NCBI GenBank assembly: GCA_033675545.1
Contig: JAWDGP010007418.1
Span: forward strand, 60,001 to 124,000
From: Elysia crispata
Taxonomy: Eukaryota; Mollusca; Gastropoda; Plakobranchidae
Direction: 5' to 3'
Length of the DNA stretch: 64,000 nt
How positions within the stretch are numbered: position 1 is the stretch's first letter; each line of letters begins with the position of its first letter. The notes beneath the pieces were generated by a model that was not told the origin of the DNA, made no database searches, and was given only the letters and a program-made list of their open reading frames with translations. The position numbers and the translations under genes are program-made. Shown piece by piece: positions 45,651 through 60,600 of the stretch.

Positions 45651-48600
45651 TTTGTTGTTGTAGGTATACTTTTTGTTGTTGTAGGTATACTTGTACTTGT
45701 TGCAGCTGTAGTTGTACTTGTACTTGTTCTAGTTATACTTGTACTTGTTGTAATTTTAGTTGTTGTTGTACTTGTTGTAGTTGTAGTTGTAATTGCAGTT
45801 GTACTGGTACTTGTTAAAGTAGTTGCACTTGTACTTGTTGTAGTTATATTTGTAATTGTTGTAGTTCTAGTTGTACTTGTACTTGTTGTAGTTGCAGTTG
45901 TAGTTTTAGTTGTACTTTTTGTAGAAGTAGTTGTACTTGTTCGACTTATTCTTGTACTCGTGTTAGTTGTAGTTGTACTTGTACTTGTTATAGATGTAGT
46001 TGTACTTGTACTTGTTGTAGTTGTACTTTTCCTTGTTGTAGTTGTAGTTGTACTTGTACGTGTTGAAGTTGTAGTTGTACTTTTACTTGTTGTGGTTGTA
46101 GTTGTACTTGTTGTAGTTGTAGTTTTTGTTTTACTTATACTTGCTGTATTTGTACTTGTTCTCGTTGTAGTTGTAATTGTACTTGTTGTAGTTGTACTTG
46201 TTCTTGTTGTAGTTGTATTGTACTTGTTATAGTTATACTTATTCTTGTTGTAGGTATAGCTGTACTTGTAATTGTTGTAGTTGCAGTTGTATTTGTACTT
46301 GTTTTAGCTGTAGATGTAATTGTACTTGTTGTAATTATACTTGTACTTGTTGTAATTGTAGTTATAGTTGTACTTTTTCTAGCTGTAGTTGTAGTTATAC
46401 TTGTTGTAATTGAAGCTTTATTTGTTGTAGTTGTAGTTGTACTTGTACTTGTTGTAGTTCTAGTTGTAGTTGTACTTGTTGTAGTTTTAGTTGTGCTTGT
46501 ACTTGTTGCAGTTGTATTTGTATTTGTACTTGTTGTTGTTGTAGTTGTAGTTGTACTGGTACTTGTTAAAGCTGTAGTTGTACTTGTAATTGTTGTAGTT
46601 GTAGTTGTCCTTGTTGTAGTTTTGGTTGTACTTGTATTTGGTTAAAATGTAGTTGTAGTTGTACTTGTTGAAGTTGTAGTTATACTTATACTGTTGTACT
46701 TGTAGTTGTATTTGTACTTGTTGCAGTTGTAGTTGTTATTAAACTTGTTGTACTTTCAGTTGAAGTTATACTTGTTGTAGCTGAAGTTGTATTTGTTGTA
46801 GTTATAGTTGTACCTGTTGTAGTTATAGTTGTAGTTGTACCTATACTTGATGTAGTTGTAGTTGTATTTGTAGTTGTCGTTGTACTTGTTGTAGTTGTAG
46901 TTGTACTTATTGTAGTTGTAGTTGGATTTGAACTTTTTGTAGTTGTAGTTGTATTAGTACTTGTTGTAGTTGTAGTTGTACTTGTTTTTGTACTTATTGT
47001 AGTTGTAGTTGTTCTTGTTGTAGTTGTAGTTCTACTTGGACTTGTTGCAGTTGTAGTTGTATTTCTACTTGTTGTAAGTGTAGTTGTACTTGTACTTGTT
47101 GTAGTTGTAGTTGTTCTTGTACTTGTTGTATTTGTAGTTTTACGTGTACTTGTTGTAGTTGTAGTTGTACTTGTTGTATTTGTCTTTCTTATAGTTGTAG
47201 TTGTACTTGTACTTGCTTTAGATGTAGTTGTACTTGTTGCAGTTGTATTTAAATTAGTTGTAATTGTAGATGTAGCTGTACTTCTACTTGTTGTAGTTGT
47301 TTTGTAGTTGTACTTGTTGAAGTTGTAGTTATTTTTTTTGTAGTTGTAGTTGTACTTGTACTTATTGTAGTTGTAGTTGTAGTTGTTGTAGTTGTAGTTG
47401 TACTTTTACTTGTTGTAGTTGTAGTTGTACTTGTACTTGTACTTGTTGTAGTTGTATTTGTAGTTGTAGTTGTAGTTGTACTTGTACTTGTACTTGTTTT
47501 AGTTGTAGTTGTACTTCTACTTGTACTTGTTGTAGTTGTAGTTGTACTTGTTGTAGTTGTAGTTGTAGTTGTAGTTGTAGTTGTACTTTTTGTAGTTGTA
47601 AATGTTCTTGTTTTAGTTGTAGTTGTATTTGTACTTTTACTTGTTTCAGTTGTACTTGTACTTGGTGCAGTTGTAGTTTTAGTTGTACTTGTTGTAGTTG
47701 TAGTTGTAGTTGTACTTGTTGTAGTTGTACTTGTACTTGTTGTAGTTGTAGTTGTACTTGTTATAGTTGTAGTTGTAGTTGTACTTTTTGTAGTTGTAGT
47801 TGTACTTTTTGTAGTTGTAGTTGTACTTATACTTGTTGTAATTGTAGTTTTAGTTGTACTTGTTTTAGTTGTAGATATACTTGTACTTATTGTAGTTGTA
47901 GTGTACTTGATGTAGATATAGTTGTGCTTGTCCTTGTTGTAGGTGTAGTTGTACTTGTACTTGTTATAGTCGTATTTCCACTTGTTGTAGTTGTAGTTAT
48001 ACTTGTTGTAGTTGTAGTTGTACTTGTACTTGTTGTAGTTGTAGTTGTACTTGTTGTAGTTGTAGTTGTACTTGTACTTGTTGTAGTTGTAGTTTTACTT
48101 GTTGTAGTTGTATTTCTAGTTATACTTGTTGTAGTTGTAGTTGTAGTTTTAATTATTTTGTTGTAGTTGTAGTTGTAGTTGGACTTGTTGTAGTTGTAGT
48201 TGTACTTGTTGTAGTTGTAGTTGTAGTTGTAGTTGTACTTGTTGTAGTTGTAGTTGTACTTGTAGTTGTAGTTGTACTTGTACTTGTTGTAGTTGTAGTT
48301 GTAGTTGTACTTGTTGTAGTTGTAGTTGTATTTGTACTTATGGTAGTTGTAGTTGTACCTGTTGTAGTTGTAGTTATAGATGTAATAGTTGTAGTTGTAG
48401 TTGTACTTGTACTTGTTGTAGTTGTAGTTGTTGTAGAAGGAGTTTTAGTTGTACTTGTTGTCAATGTAGTTGAACTTGTTGTAGTTGTAGGAATATTTGT
48501 ACTTGTTGTAGTTGTTGTTGCACTTGTACTTGTTGTAGTTGTAGTTGCACTTGTACTTGTTGTAGTTGTAGTTGTAGTTGTTGTAGTTGTAGATGTACTT

Positions 48601-51600
48601 ATACTTATTGTAGTTGTACTTGTAATTGTATTAGTTGTAGTTGTAGGTGTACTTTTTCTAGTTGTAGTTGTAGTTGTACTTGTTGTACTTATTGTTGTAC
48701 TTGTACTTGTTGTAGTTGTAGATGTACTTGTACTTCTACTTTTATAGTTCTGATTCTATTTGTAGTTGTAGTTATACTTGTTGTAGTTGTAGCTGTACTT
48801 GTACTTGTTGAAGTTTTAGTTGTAGTTGTACTTGTAGTTGTTGTACATGTACTTGTACCTGTTGTAGTTGTAATTGTACTTGTAGTTGTAGTTGTACTTG
48901 TTGTACTTTTTGTACTTTTAGTTGTACTTAAACTTGTTGTAGTTTTAGTTGTAATTGTACTTGTTGTAGTTGTAGTTGTAGTTGTATATGTTGTAGTTGT
49001 AGTTGTAGTTGTAATTGTTGTAGTTGTAGTTGTACTTGTACTTGTTGTAGTTGTAGTTGTACTTGTTGTAGTTGTAGTTGTAGTTGTACTTGTTGTAGTT
49101 GTAGTTGTACTTGTACTTGTTGTAGTTGTAGTTGTACTTGTACTTGTTGTACTTGTAGTTGTAGTTCTACTTGTTGTAGTTGTAGTTGTACTTGTACTTG
49201 TTGTAGTTTTAGTTGTACTTGTACTTGTTGTAGTTGTACTTATACTTGTACTTGTTGTAGTTTTATTTCTTCTTTTTGTAGTCGTAGTTGTACTTGTTGT
49301 AGTTATAGTTGTTATTGTTGTAGTTATAGTTGTATTGTACTTCTTGTAGTTGTAGTTGTAGTTATGGTTGTAGTTGTACTTGTTCTTGTTGTAGCTGTAG
49401 TTGCACTTGTACTTGTTGTAGTTGTAGTTGTAATTGTACTTGTTGTAGTTGTAGATGTACTTGTACTTGTTGTAGTTGTAGTTGTACTTGTACTTGTTGT
49501 AGTAGTAGTTATACTTATACTTGTTGTAGTTGTAGTTGTGCTTGTACATGTCGTAGCTGTTGTTGTATATGTATTTGTTCTAGTTGTAGTTGTAGTTGTA
49601 CTTGTTGTAACTGTAATTGTTCTTGTTGTAGTTTTACTTCTTGTAGTTGTAGTTGTACTTGTCCTTGTTGTAGTTGTAATTGTACTGGTTGTAGTTGTAC
49701 TTGAACTCGTTGTAGTTGTAGTAGTAGTTGTTCTTGTACTTGTTGTAGTTGTAGTTGTACTTGTACTTGTTGTATTTGTAGTTGTACTTGTACTTGTTGT
49801 AGTTTTAGTTGTAGATGTACTTCTTGTAGTTGTAAATGTACTTCTTGTAGTTCTAATTGTACTTGTACTTAATGTAGTTGTAGTTGTACTTGTACTTTTT
49901 GTAGTTGTAGTGTAATTGTACTTAATGTAGTTGTAGTTGTAGTTCTACTTGTTGTAGTTGTAGTTGTACTTGTACTTCTTATAGTTGTAGTTGTAGTTGT
50001 ACTCGTTGTAGTTGTAGTTGTACTTGTACTTGTTGTAGATGTTGTAGTAGTACTTATAATTGTTGTAGTTGTACTTAAACTTGTTGTAGTTGTAGTTATA
50101 CTTGTATTTTTTGGCAGTGCACTTATATTCGTTTTAGTTGAAGTTGTACTTGTATTTCATGAAGTTGTAGTTGTACTTGTACCCACTGTAGTTGTAGTTG
50201 TACTTATTGTAATTGTATTTGTACTTGCTACATTTGTAGTTGTACTTGTACTTGTTGTGGTTGTAGTTATATTTGTTGTAGTTGTAGTTATACTTGTACT
50301 TGTTGTAGTTGTTGTTGATATGTTGTCAGTTATACTTTAATTGAGTTGTGGTGTAGTTGTAAAAGTTGTTGTAGTTGTACTTGTTTTTAGTTCTTTCAGT
50401 TGTACTTGTACTTAATGTAGTTGTAGTTCTACTTGTACTTCTTGTAGTTGTACTTGTACTCGTAATAGTTATAGTGGTACTTGTACTTTTTGTAGGTGTA
50501 CTTGTATTAAATATAGTTGTTGTTGTAATTGTACTTGTTGAAGCTGCAGTTGTACTTGAACTTGTTGTAGTTGTAATTGTACTTGTTGTAGTTGTAGTTA
50601 AAATTGTACTTGTACTTGTTCTAGTTGTAGTTGTGCTGTTACTTGTTGTAGTAGTAGTTGTACTTGTACTCCTTGTAGTTGTAGTTGTAATTGTACTTGT
50701 TGTAGTAGTATTTGTATTCGTTGTAGTTGAAGTTGCACTTGTACTTGTTGTAGCTGTAGTTGTACTTGTAATTGTTGTAGTTACACTTGTACTTGTTGTA
50801 GCTGTGGTTTTTACTTGTACTTGTTGTAGTTGAAGTTGTGCTTGTAATTGTTGTAGTAGTAGTTATACTTGTTGTATTTGTGTTTGTACTTTTGGTAGTT
50901 GTATTCGTAATTGTACTTGTTGCAGTTATAATTGTATTTGTTGTAGTTGTAGTTGTACTTGTACTTGTTTTAGTTATAATTGTACTTCTTGTAGTCGTAG
51001 TTGTACTTGTACTGGTTATAGTTGTCATACTTGTACTTGTTGTTGTTTACCTATACCTGTTGTAGTTGTAATTGTACTTGTTGTAGTTGTGCTTCTTTTT
51101 GTTGAAGTTGTAGTAATAATTGTACTTGTACTTGCTGTAGTTGTAGTTGTACTTGTTGTAGTTGTATTTGTGTTTATACTTCTTTTAGTAGTAGTTTTAC
51201 TTGTTGTAGTTGTACTTGTGCTCGTTGTAGTTGTAAATGTACTTGTACTTGTTGTAGTGGTAGTTGTACTTGTACTTGTTGTAGTCGTACTTGTGTTCGT
51301 TGTAGTTGTAGTTGTACTTGTACTGTTGTAATTGTAGATTTAGTTTTACTTGTACCTGTCTTAGTAGTAATTATACTCATACTTGTTGTAGTTGTACCTG
51401 AACTTCTTGTAGTTATAATTGTACTTCTTGTAGTTTTAGTTGTGTTTGTACTGTTGTAGTTGTAGTTATAGTTGTACTTAAACTTGTTGTAGTTGTAGTT
51501 GTGCTTGTACCTGTTGTAGTAAAAGTTCTACTTGTTGTAGTTGTACTTGTACTCGTTGTATTTGTAAATGTACTGGTACCTGTTGTAGTGGTAGTTATAC

Positions 51601-54600
51601 TTGTACTTGTTTTAGTTATAATTGTACTTCTTGTTGTTGCAGTTATACTTGTACTTGTTGTAGTTGTTAATGTAGTTGTACTTGTTGCAGTTGTAGTTGT
51701 ACTTGTACTTGTTGTAGTTTTAAATGTCTTTGTTGTAGTTGTAGTTTTACTTGCACTTGTTGTAGTTGTAGTTGTACTTGTTTTAGTTTTAGTTATACAT
51801 GTACTTGTACTTCATTTAGTAATAATTGTACTTCGTGCAGTTGTAGTTGCACTTGTACTTCTTGTAATTTTAGTTGTACTTGTTGTAGTTGTACTTGTAC
51901 TCGTTTTGATTGTAGTTGTACTCGCGCTTGTTGTAAATGTAGTTGGACTTGTACTTGTTGTAGTTGTATTTGTACTTGTATGTTTTGTAGGTGTACTTGT
52001 ATTCGTTGTAGTTGTAGTTGTTGTAGTTGTAGCTCACCTTATACTCGTTGTAGTTGTAGTTGTACTTGTTGTAGTTGTAGTTATACTTGTTATCGTTGTA
52101 GTTGTAGTTGTACTTGTATTTGTTGTAGTTGTAGTTGTTTTTGTAATTGTTTTAATTGTAGATGTACTTGTTGTATTTGTACTTGTACTCGTTGTAGTTG
52201 ATGCACTTGTACTTGTTTTAGTTCCTGTTGTACTTGTACTTGTTGTAGTTGTAGTTGTACTCTTACTTGTTGTAGTTGTGATTGTACTTCTACTTGTTGT
52301 ATTTTTAGTTCTACTTGTATTTTTAGTTCTACTTGTACTTTTTGTAGTTGTACTTGAACTCGTAATAGTTGTCGTTGTACTTGTACTTTTTGTAGGTGTA
52401 CTTGTATTTGATATAGTTGTACTTATACTTGTACTTGTTAAAGTTGTAGTTGTACTTGTACTTGTTATAGTTGTAGTTGTAGTTCTACTTGTACTGGTTG
52501 TAGTTGTTGTACATATACTTGTTATTTATGCAGTTTTACTTGAACTTGTTGTAGTTGTACTTGTACCCGTTGTAGTAGTAATTATACCTATTCTTATTAT
52601 AGTTTTACTTGAACTTGTTGTAGTTGTAATTGTACTTTTTGTAGTTATAGTTGTACTTGTACTTGTTGTAGTTGTAGTTGTGCTTGTACTTGTTGTAGTA
52701 GTAGTTTTACTTGTGGTTATACTTGTACTCGTTGTAGTTGTAAATGTTCTGGTTCTTGTTGTAGTGGTAGTTGTACTTGCACTTGTTATAGCTGTAGTTG
52801 TACTTGTTTTTAATGTAGTTAATTTTGTACTTGTTGTAGCTGTGGTTTTACTTGTACTTGTTAAAGTTGTAGTTGTGCTTGTAATTGTTGTAATAGTAGT
52901 TATACTTGTTGTAGTTGAGTTTGTATTTGTTGTAGTTGTAGTTGTACTTGTACTTGTTGTTGATATGATTGTATTTGTTGTAGTTGTAGTTGTACTTCTC
53001 CTGGTTGTAGTTGTCGTACTTGTACTTGTTGTTATTTCAGTTTTACTTGTACTTTTTGTAGTTGTAGATGTACTCCTACTTTTTTTTAGTTGTGGTTGTA
53101 CTTGTACTTGGTGTAGTTGTAGTTGTACTTGTTGTACTTTTAGTTCTGCTTGTACTACCTGTAATTGTAGTAATAATTGTTATTGTACTTGTTGTAGTTT
53201 TAGTTGTACTTGTTGTAGTTGTACTTGTACTTTTTGTACGTGTTGTTGTACTTGTACTTGTTGTAGCCGTAGTTGTAGTTGTTGCAGTAGTACTTTTACT
53301 CGTTGTAGTTGTCGTTGTACTTGTACTTGTTGTAGTTTTAGTTGTACTTGTTGTAGTTGTAGTTATAGTTGTTCTCAGTGTAGTTGTTGTTGTACTTATA
53401 CTCGTTGTAGTTGTAGTTGTACTTGAACTTGGTGTAGCTGTGGTTGTACTTTTTATTTGTTGTAGTTATACTTGTACTTGTTGAAGGTATACTTGTACTT
53501 GTTGTAGTTCTAGTTGTACTTGTAATTGTTGTAGATTTAGTTGTACTTGTACTTGTTTCAGTTTTAGTTTTACTTATGCTTGTTGAAGTTCTACTTGTAC
53601 CTGTTAAAGGTTATACTTGTACTTGTTGTAGTTATAGTTTTAATTGTACTTGTTGCAGTTGTAGTTGTAATTGTACTTTTTTTATTTTTAGTGTTACTTG
53701 TACTTGCTACAGTTGTACTTGAACTTGTACTTTTTGTAGTTGTAGTTGTGCTTGTTATAGTTGTACGTGTTGTAAATGTAGGTACACTTCTACTCGTATA
53801 GTTGTAGTTGTACGTGTACTTGTTGTAGTTGTAGATGTAGTTAAACGTGTTGTAGTTTTATTTGTACTTGTTGTAGTTGAAGTTTTACTTGTACTTTTAT
53901 TAGTTGTACACGTATTTGTTGTAGTTGTAGTTTTACTTGTCATTTTGTAGTTGTACTTGTTGTATTTGTAGTTGGACTTGTTGTAGTAATAGTTATGCTT
54001 GTACTTTTTGTAGTTGTATTTAAATTTGTCTAGTTGTACTTCTTGTAGTTGAAGTTGTACTTTTTTATTGTAGTTGTATTTGGTGGACTTGTTGTAGTTG
54101 TAATTGTACTTGTACATGTTGTAGTTGTAATTGTACTTGCTGTAGTTGTAGTTGTACTTGTAGTTGTTGTATTAACACATTTACTTTTTGTAGATGTAGT
54201 TGTTGATTTACTTTTTGTAGTTGCATATGTACTTATACTCGTTATAGTTGTAGTTGTACTTGTACTTGTTGTAGTTGTAGTTGTACTTGAAGTTGTTGTA
54301 GTTGTTGTTGTAATTGTACTTGTTGTAGTTGTAGCTGTACTTGTACTTGTTGTAGTTGTAGTTCTACTTGTACTCGTTGTAGTTGTAGTTGTACGTTTAG
54401 TTGTTGTAGTTGTATTTGTAGTTGTACTTGTTGTAGTAGCAGTTGTACTTGTAGTTGTTGTAGCTACACTTTTACTTGTTGTATATGTAGTTGTAGTTGT
54501 ACTTGTTGTAGTTGTAATTGTACTTGTACTCGTTGTAGTTCTAGTTATACTTGTACTTGTTGTAGTTGTAGTTGTAGTTGTACTTGTTGCAGTTGTAGTT

Positions 54601-57600
54601 GTACTTGTTGTAATAATAGTTGTACTTGTACTTGTTTTTTAAGTAGAATCACTTGTTGTATTTGTAGTTGTAGTTGTACTTGTTGTAGTTTCAGTTGTAT
54701 TCATTCTTATTGTAGGTACAGCTATACTTGTTGTGGTTCTAGTTGTAGTTTTACTCGTTGCAGTTGTAGTTGTACCTGTTCTTGTTTTAGTTTTAGTTCT
54801 ACTTTTATTTGTTGTAGTTGTATTTGTACTTCAACTTGTTATTAGTGTACTTGTACTAAAATTAGCTGTTGCTTTTTTTTTAATTATTATAGTTCTACGT
54901 GTACTTGTTTTAAACGAAGTTGTACATGTACTTGTTGTACTTGTTGTTGTAGTTGTTGTAGTTGTAGTTATACTTGTACGTTTTGTAGCTGTACTTGACC
55001 TTTTTGTAGTTGTAGTTGTAGGTGTACTTGTATTTGTTGTAGTTGTATATAAACTTGTTGTAGTAGTTGTTGTACTTGTACTTGTTGTAGTTCTAATTGT
55101 ATTTGTTGTAGTTAAAGTTGTAATTGTTGTATTTGTACTTGTACTTGAACTTGTTATAGTTTTAGTTGTACTTGTACTGTACTTGTTGTAGCTGTAGTTG
55201 TACTTGTACTTGTTGCAGTTTTATTTGTACTTGTACTTGTTGTAGTTGTAGTTGTACTTGTACTTGATGTCGTTGTACTTAATCTTGTTGTAGTTGTAGT
55301 TTTAGTTGTACTTGTAATTGTAGTTGTACTTGATGTAGTTGTAAATGTTGTTGTACTTCATGTGGTTGTAGTTGTACTTGTTTTTATTGTAGTTGTATTT
55401 GAACTTTTTGTAGTTGTAATTGTACTTGTACTTTTTGTAGTTGTAATTGTACTTGTACTTCTTGTAGTTGTACTTCTACTTGTTGTAATTGTAGTTGTAC
55501 TTTTACCTGTTGTAGTTATAGTTGTACTTGTTGTAGTTGTACTTTTAAACGTTGTAGTTGTAGATGTACCTGTACTTGTTGTAGTTGTATTTGTACTTGT
55601 TCTTGTCATAGTTTTAGTTGTAGTTGTACTTGTACTTGGTAAAGTTGTATTTGTACTTGTTGTAGTTGTGGTTGTACTTGTACTCGTTGTAGTTGCAGTT
55701 GTACTTTTACTTTGACATTGTAGTTGTAGCTGTAGTTGTACTTGTTGTAGTTGTAGTTGTACTTGTTGTAGTAACAGTTGTACTTGTGCTTGTTTTATTA
55801 GTAGATACACTTGTTGTAGTTGTTATTGTAGTTGTTGTAGTTGTTATTGTACTTCTTGTAGTAGTAGATGTACTTGTACTTGTTGTAGTTGTAGTTGTCC
55901 TTGTACTTGTTGTAGTTACACTGGTACGTATTGTATTTGTAGTTGTAACTTTACTTCTTGAATTGTAGTTGTACTTGTACTGGTTGTAGCTGCAGTTGTA
56001 AATAGACACTCTTTTTAGTTGTAGTTGTAACTGTACTTTTTGCAGTTTTCGTTGTACTTGTACTTCTTGTAGTTGTACTTGTACTTACTGTCGTTTTATT
56101 TTTACGTGCTCAAGTTGTAGTTGTAGTTGTACTTGTTGTAGTTGTAGTTGTACTTGTTGTAGTTGTAGTTGTACTTGTTGTAGTTGTAGTTTTTGTAGTT
56201 GTACTTATACTTATTGTAGTTGTAACTATATTTGTTGTGGTTGTAGTTGTAGTTATACTTGTTTTAGTTGTAGTTGTACTTGTTTTTGTTGTAGTTGTAG
56301 TTTTACTTGTACTTGTTATAGTTGTACTTGTACTAAAATTAGCTGTAGTTTTACTTTAACTTGTTGTAGTTATACTTGTACTTCTTGTAGATGAAGTTGT
56401 ACTTGTACTTGTTGGACTTGTAGTTGTAGTTGTTGTAGGTGTAGTTATACTTGTACTTTTTGTAGCTGTACTTGAACTTGTTGTAGTTGAAGTTGTAGTT
56501 GTAGTTGTAGTTGTACTTGTTGTAGTAATAGTTGTAGTTGTACTTGTAATTGTTGTAGTTGTATATAAACTTGTTGAAGTTGAAGTTGTACTTGAACTTT
56601 TTGTAGTTCTAATTGTACTTGTTGTAGTTAAAACTGTACTTGTTGTAGTATACTTGTACTTGTACTTGTTGTAGCTTTAGTTTTACTTGTTTAGTACTTG
56701 TTGTAGCTGTAGTTGTACTTGTACTTGTTGTAGTTTTATTTGTACTTGTACTTGTTGTACTTGTAATTGTACTTGTACTTGTTGTAATTTTACTTTTACT
56801 TGTTGTAATGGTAGTTTTGCTTTTACTCGTTGTAGTTGTAGATGTACTTATACTTGTTGTAGTTTATTTGTACTTGTAATTTCTTTAGTTGTAGTTGTAC
56901 TTATAGTTAAACTTGTACTTATTGTAGATAAAGTTGGACTTGTACTTGTTGTAGGTGTACTTGTACTTGTTGTAGTTGTAGTTGTAGTTGTACTTTTTGT
57001 TGTTGTAGTTGTATTTTTCCTCGTTTTAATTGAAGTTTTATTTGTACTTGTTGTAGTTGTAGTTGTAGCTGTACTTGTTGAATTTGTAATTGTACTTGAA
57101 CTTGTTGTATTTGTAGTTCCACTTGTACTTGTCGCAGTTGTAGTTGTACTGTACTTGTTGTAGTTGAAGTTCTACTTTTACTTTTTGTAGGTATACTTGT
57201 ATTCGTTGTAGTTGTAGTTCTACTTGTACTTGTTGTAGTTGTAGTTGTGCTTGTACTTGTTTTAGTTGTAGTTCTACTTGTACTTTTTGTAGGTGTAGTT
57301 GTATTCGTTGTAGTTGTAGTTGTACTTGTATTTATTAAAGTTGTATTTACACTTCCACTTTTTGTAGTTGTAGTTGTACTTATTGTAGTTGTACTTCTAC
57401 TTGTACTTGTTGTAGTTGTAATTTTACTTGTTGTAGTTGTAGTTGTATTTGTACTTGTTGTAGTTGTAGTTGTACTTATATTTGTTGTAGTTGTTATTGT
57501 ACTGTTGTAGTTGTAATTGTACTTATATTAATTGTAGTTGTTATTGTACTGTTGCAGTTTTACTTGTACTTGTACTTGTTGTAGTTATAGTTCTAATTGT

Positions 57601-60600
57601 TGTAGTTTTACTTGTACACGTCGTAGTCGAAGTTGAAATTGTAGTTCTTGTAGTTTAATTTGTACTCGTAATTGTTTTAGTTGTAGTTGTACATGTACTT
57701 ATTGTAGATGTACTTCTACCTGTTGTAGTTGTAGTTGTTCTTGTACTTGATTTAGTTTTAGTTGTACTTGTACTTGTGGAAGCTGTAGTTGTACTTGTAC
57801 TTGTTTTAGATGTAGATGTACTTGTACTTGCAGTTTTAATTGTTGTAGTTATAGTTATACTTGTACTTTTTGTAGTTGTACTTATACTTGTTGTATCTGT
57901 AGTTTTACTTCTACTTGTTGTAGATAACGTTGTACTTGTACTTGTGGTTGTTTTTTTTTGTACTTATTGTAGTAGGAATCGTGGTTATACTTGTTATAGT
58001 TGTAATTGTACTTGTTGTAGTTGTAGTTTTAATTGTTATTGTAATACTTGTGTTCGTTGTAGTTATAGTTGTAGTTGTACTTGTTGAAGTTGTAGTTTTA
58101 CTTGTACTTGATGTAGTTGTAGTTGTAGTTGTACTTGTTGAAGTTCTAGTTGTACTTGTACTTGTTGTAGTTGTATTTGTACTTTTGTAGTTGTAGTTTT
58201 AGTTGTACTTTTTGTAGTTGTAGTTTAACATGTTGTAGTTGTAGTTATTCTTATACTTGTTGTAGTTGTAGTTGTAGTTGTTGTAGTTATAGTTGTACCA
58301 ATACTTGTTGTAGTTGTAGTTGTTGTAGTTTAAGTTGTAATTGTTGTAGTTGTCGTTCTTGTACTTGTACTTGTTGTAGTTGTACTTGTACTTTTACTTG
58401 TTGTAGTTGTAGTTGTACTTGTACTTGTTGTATTTGTAGTTGTACTTGTTGTTGTTGTTGTAGTTTTACTTGTACTTGTTGTAGTTGTATATGTACTTGT
58501 ACTTGTACTTGTTGTAGTTGTAGTTGTACTTGTTGCAGTTGTAGTTGTAGTTGTAACTGTTGTAGATGTAGTTGTACTTGTACTTTTTGTTGTTGTAGTT
58601 GTACTTGTACTTCTTGTAGTTTTAGTTGTAGTTGGACTTGTTGTAGTTGTAGTTGTTTTTGCACATGTTGTAGCTGTAGTTGTAGTTGTACTTGTTGTTG
58701 TAGTTGTACTTGTACTTGTTGTAGTTATACTTGTACTTGTACTGTTGTAGTTGTAGTTGTAGCTATACTTGTTGTATTAGTAGTTTTAGTTGTACTTGCA
58801 CTTGTTGTAGTTGAAGTTGTACTTGTTGTAGTTGTAGTTGTACTTGTTGTAGTTGTACTTGTACTTGTTGTAGTTCTAGTTGTACTTGTAAGTATTGTTG
58901 TACTTGCACTTGTACGTCTTGCTGTTGTAGTTGTACTTTTTGTACTTCTAGTTGTACTTATATTTGTTGTAGTTGTACTTGCTGTAGTTGTAGTTGTAAT
59001 TGTATTGTTGTAGATGTAGTTGTACTTTTACTTGTTGTAGTTGTACTTGTACTTGTTGTAGTTGTAGTTGTGTTTGTACCTGTTGTAGTTGTACTTGTAG
59101 TTGTAACTGTCGTAGTTGTAGTTGTACTTGTACTTGTTGTAGTTGTAGTTGTACTTGTACTTGTTACTTGTATTTGTACTTTTTGTAGTTTTAGTTGTAC
59201 TTGTTGTAGTTGTAGCAGTACTTTTACTTGTAGTTCTTGTAGGTGTAGTTGTACAAGTTGTAATTGTAGTTTTACTTGTTGTAGTTGTAGCAGTACTTTT
59301 ACTTGTAGTTCTTGTAGGTGTAGTTGTACTTTTTTTAGTTTTAGTTGTACTTGTACTTGTTCTAGTTGTAGTTGCACTTGTACTTGTTGTTGTAGTTGTA
59401 CATGTACTTGTTTCAGTTTTAGTTGTACTTCTACTTGTTGTAGTTTTAAATGTACTTTACTTAGTCGTAGTTGTAATTGTTGTAGTTGTAGTTGTACTTG
59501 TATTTGTTGTAGTTGTAGTTGTATTTGTTGTAGTTGTAGTTGTAGTTGTACTTGTTGTAGTTGTAGTTGTAGTTGTACTTGTTGTAAATGTAGTTGTAAT
59601 TGTTGTAGTTGTAGTTGTACTTGTACTTGTTGTAGTTGTAGTTGTAGTTGTACTTGTACTTGTAGTTGTAGTTGTACTTGTTGTAGTTGTAGTTGTTCTT
59701 TTACTTGTTGTAGTTGTGGTTGTACTTTTTCTAGTTGTAGTTGTAGTTATACTTGTTGTAGTTGTAGTTGTAGTTGTACTTGATGTAGCTGTAGTTGTAC
59801 TTGTACTTGTTGTAGCTGAAGTTGTAGTTCTACTTGTTGTAGTTGTAGTTGTACTTGTTGTAGTTGTAGTTGTATTTATTATAGTTTTAGTCGTAGTTGT
59901 AGTTGTAGTTGTACTTGTTGTAGTTTTAGGTGTACTGTTGTAGTTGTAGTAGTACTTGTACTTGTTGTAGTTGTAGTTGTACTTGTTGTAGTTGTAGTTG
60001 TACTTGTACTTGTTGTAGTTGTACTTGTACTTGTACTTGTACTTGTAGTTGTAGTTGTACTTGTTGTAGTTGTAGTTGTACTTGTACTTGTTGTAGTTGT
60101 ACTTGTACTTGTTGTAGTTGTAGTTGTACTTGTTGTAGTTGTAGTTGTACTTGTACTGTTGTAGTTGTAGTTGTACTTGTTGTAGTTCTAGTTGTAGTTG
60201 TACTTGTACGTGTTGTAGTTGTTGTAGTTGTAGTTGTAGTTGTACTTGTTGTAGTTGTAGTTGTAGTTGTACTTGTTGTAGTTGTAGTTGTACTTGTACT
60301 TATTGTAGTTGTACTTGTTGTAGTTGTAGTTGTACTTGTTGTAGTTATAGTTTTACTTGTTGTAGTTGTAGTTGTACTTGTTTAAGTTGCAGTTGTTGTT
60401 GTAGTTGTACTTGTTGTAGTTGTAGTTGTTCTGGTACTTGTTTTAGTTTAAGTTGTAGTTGTACTTGTCCTTTTATAGTTTTAGTTCTATTTGTAGTTGT
60501 GGTTGTACTTATACTTGTTGTAGTTGTTCTTTAACTTGTACTTGTTGTACTTGTAGTTGTTTGGTACTTGTTCTAGTTGTAGTTGTACTTGTTGATCTTG

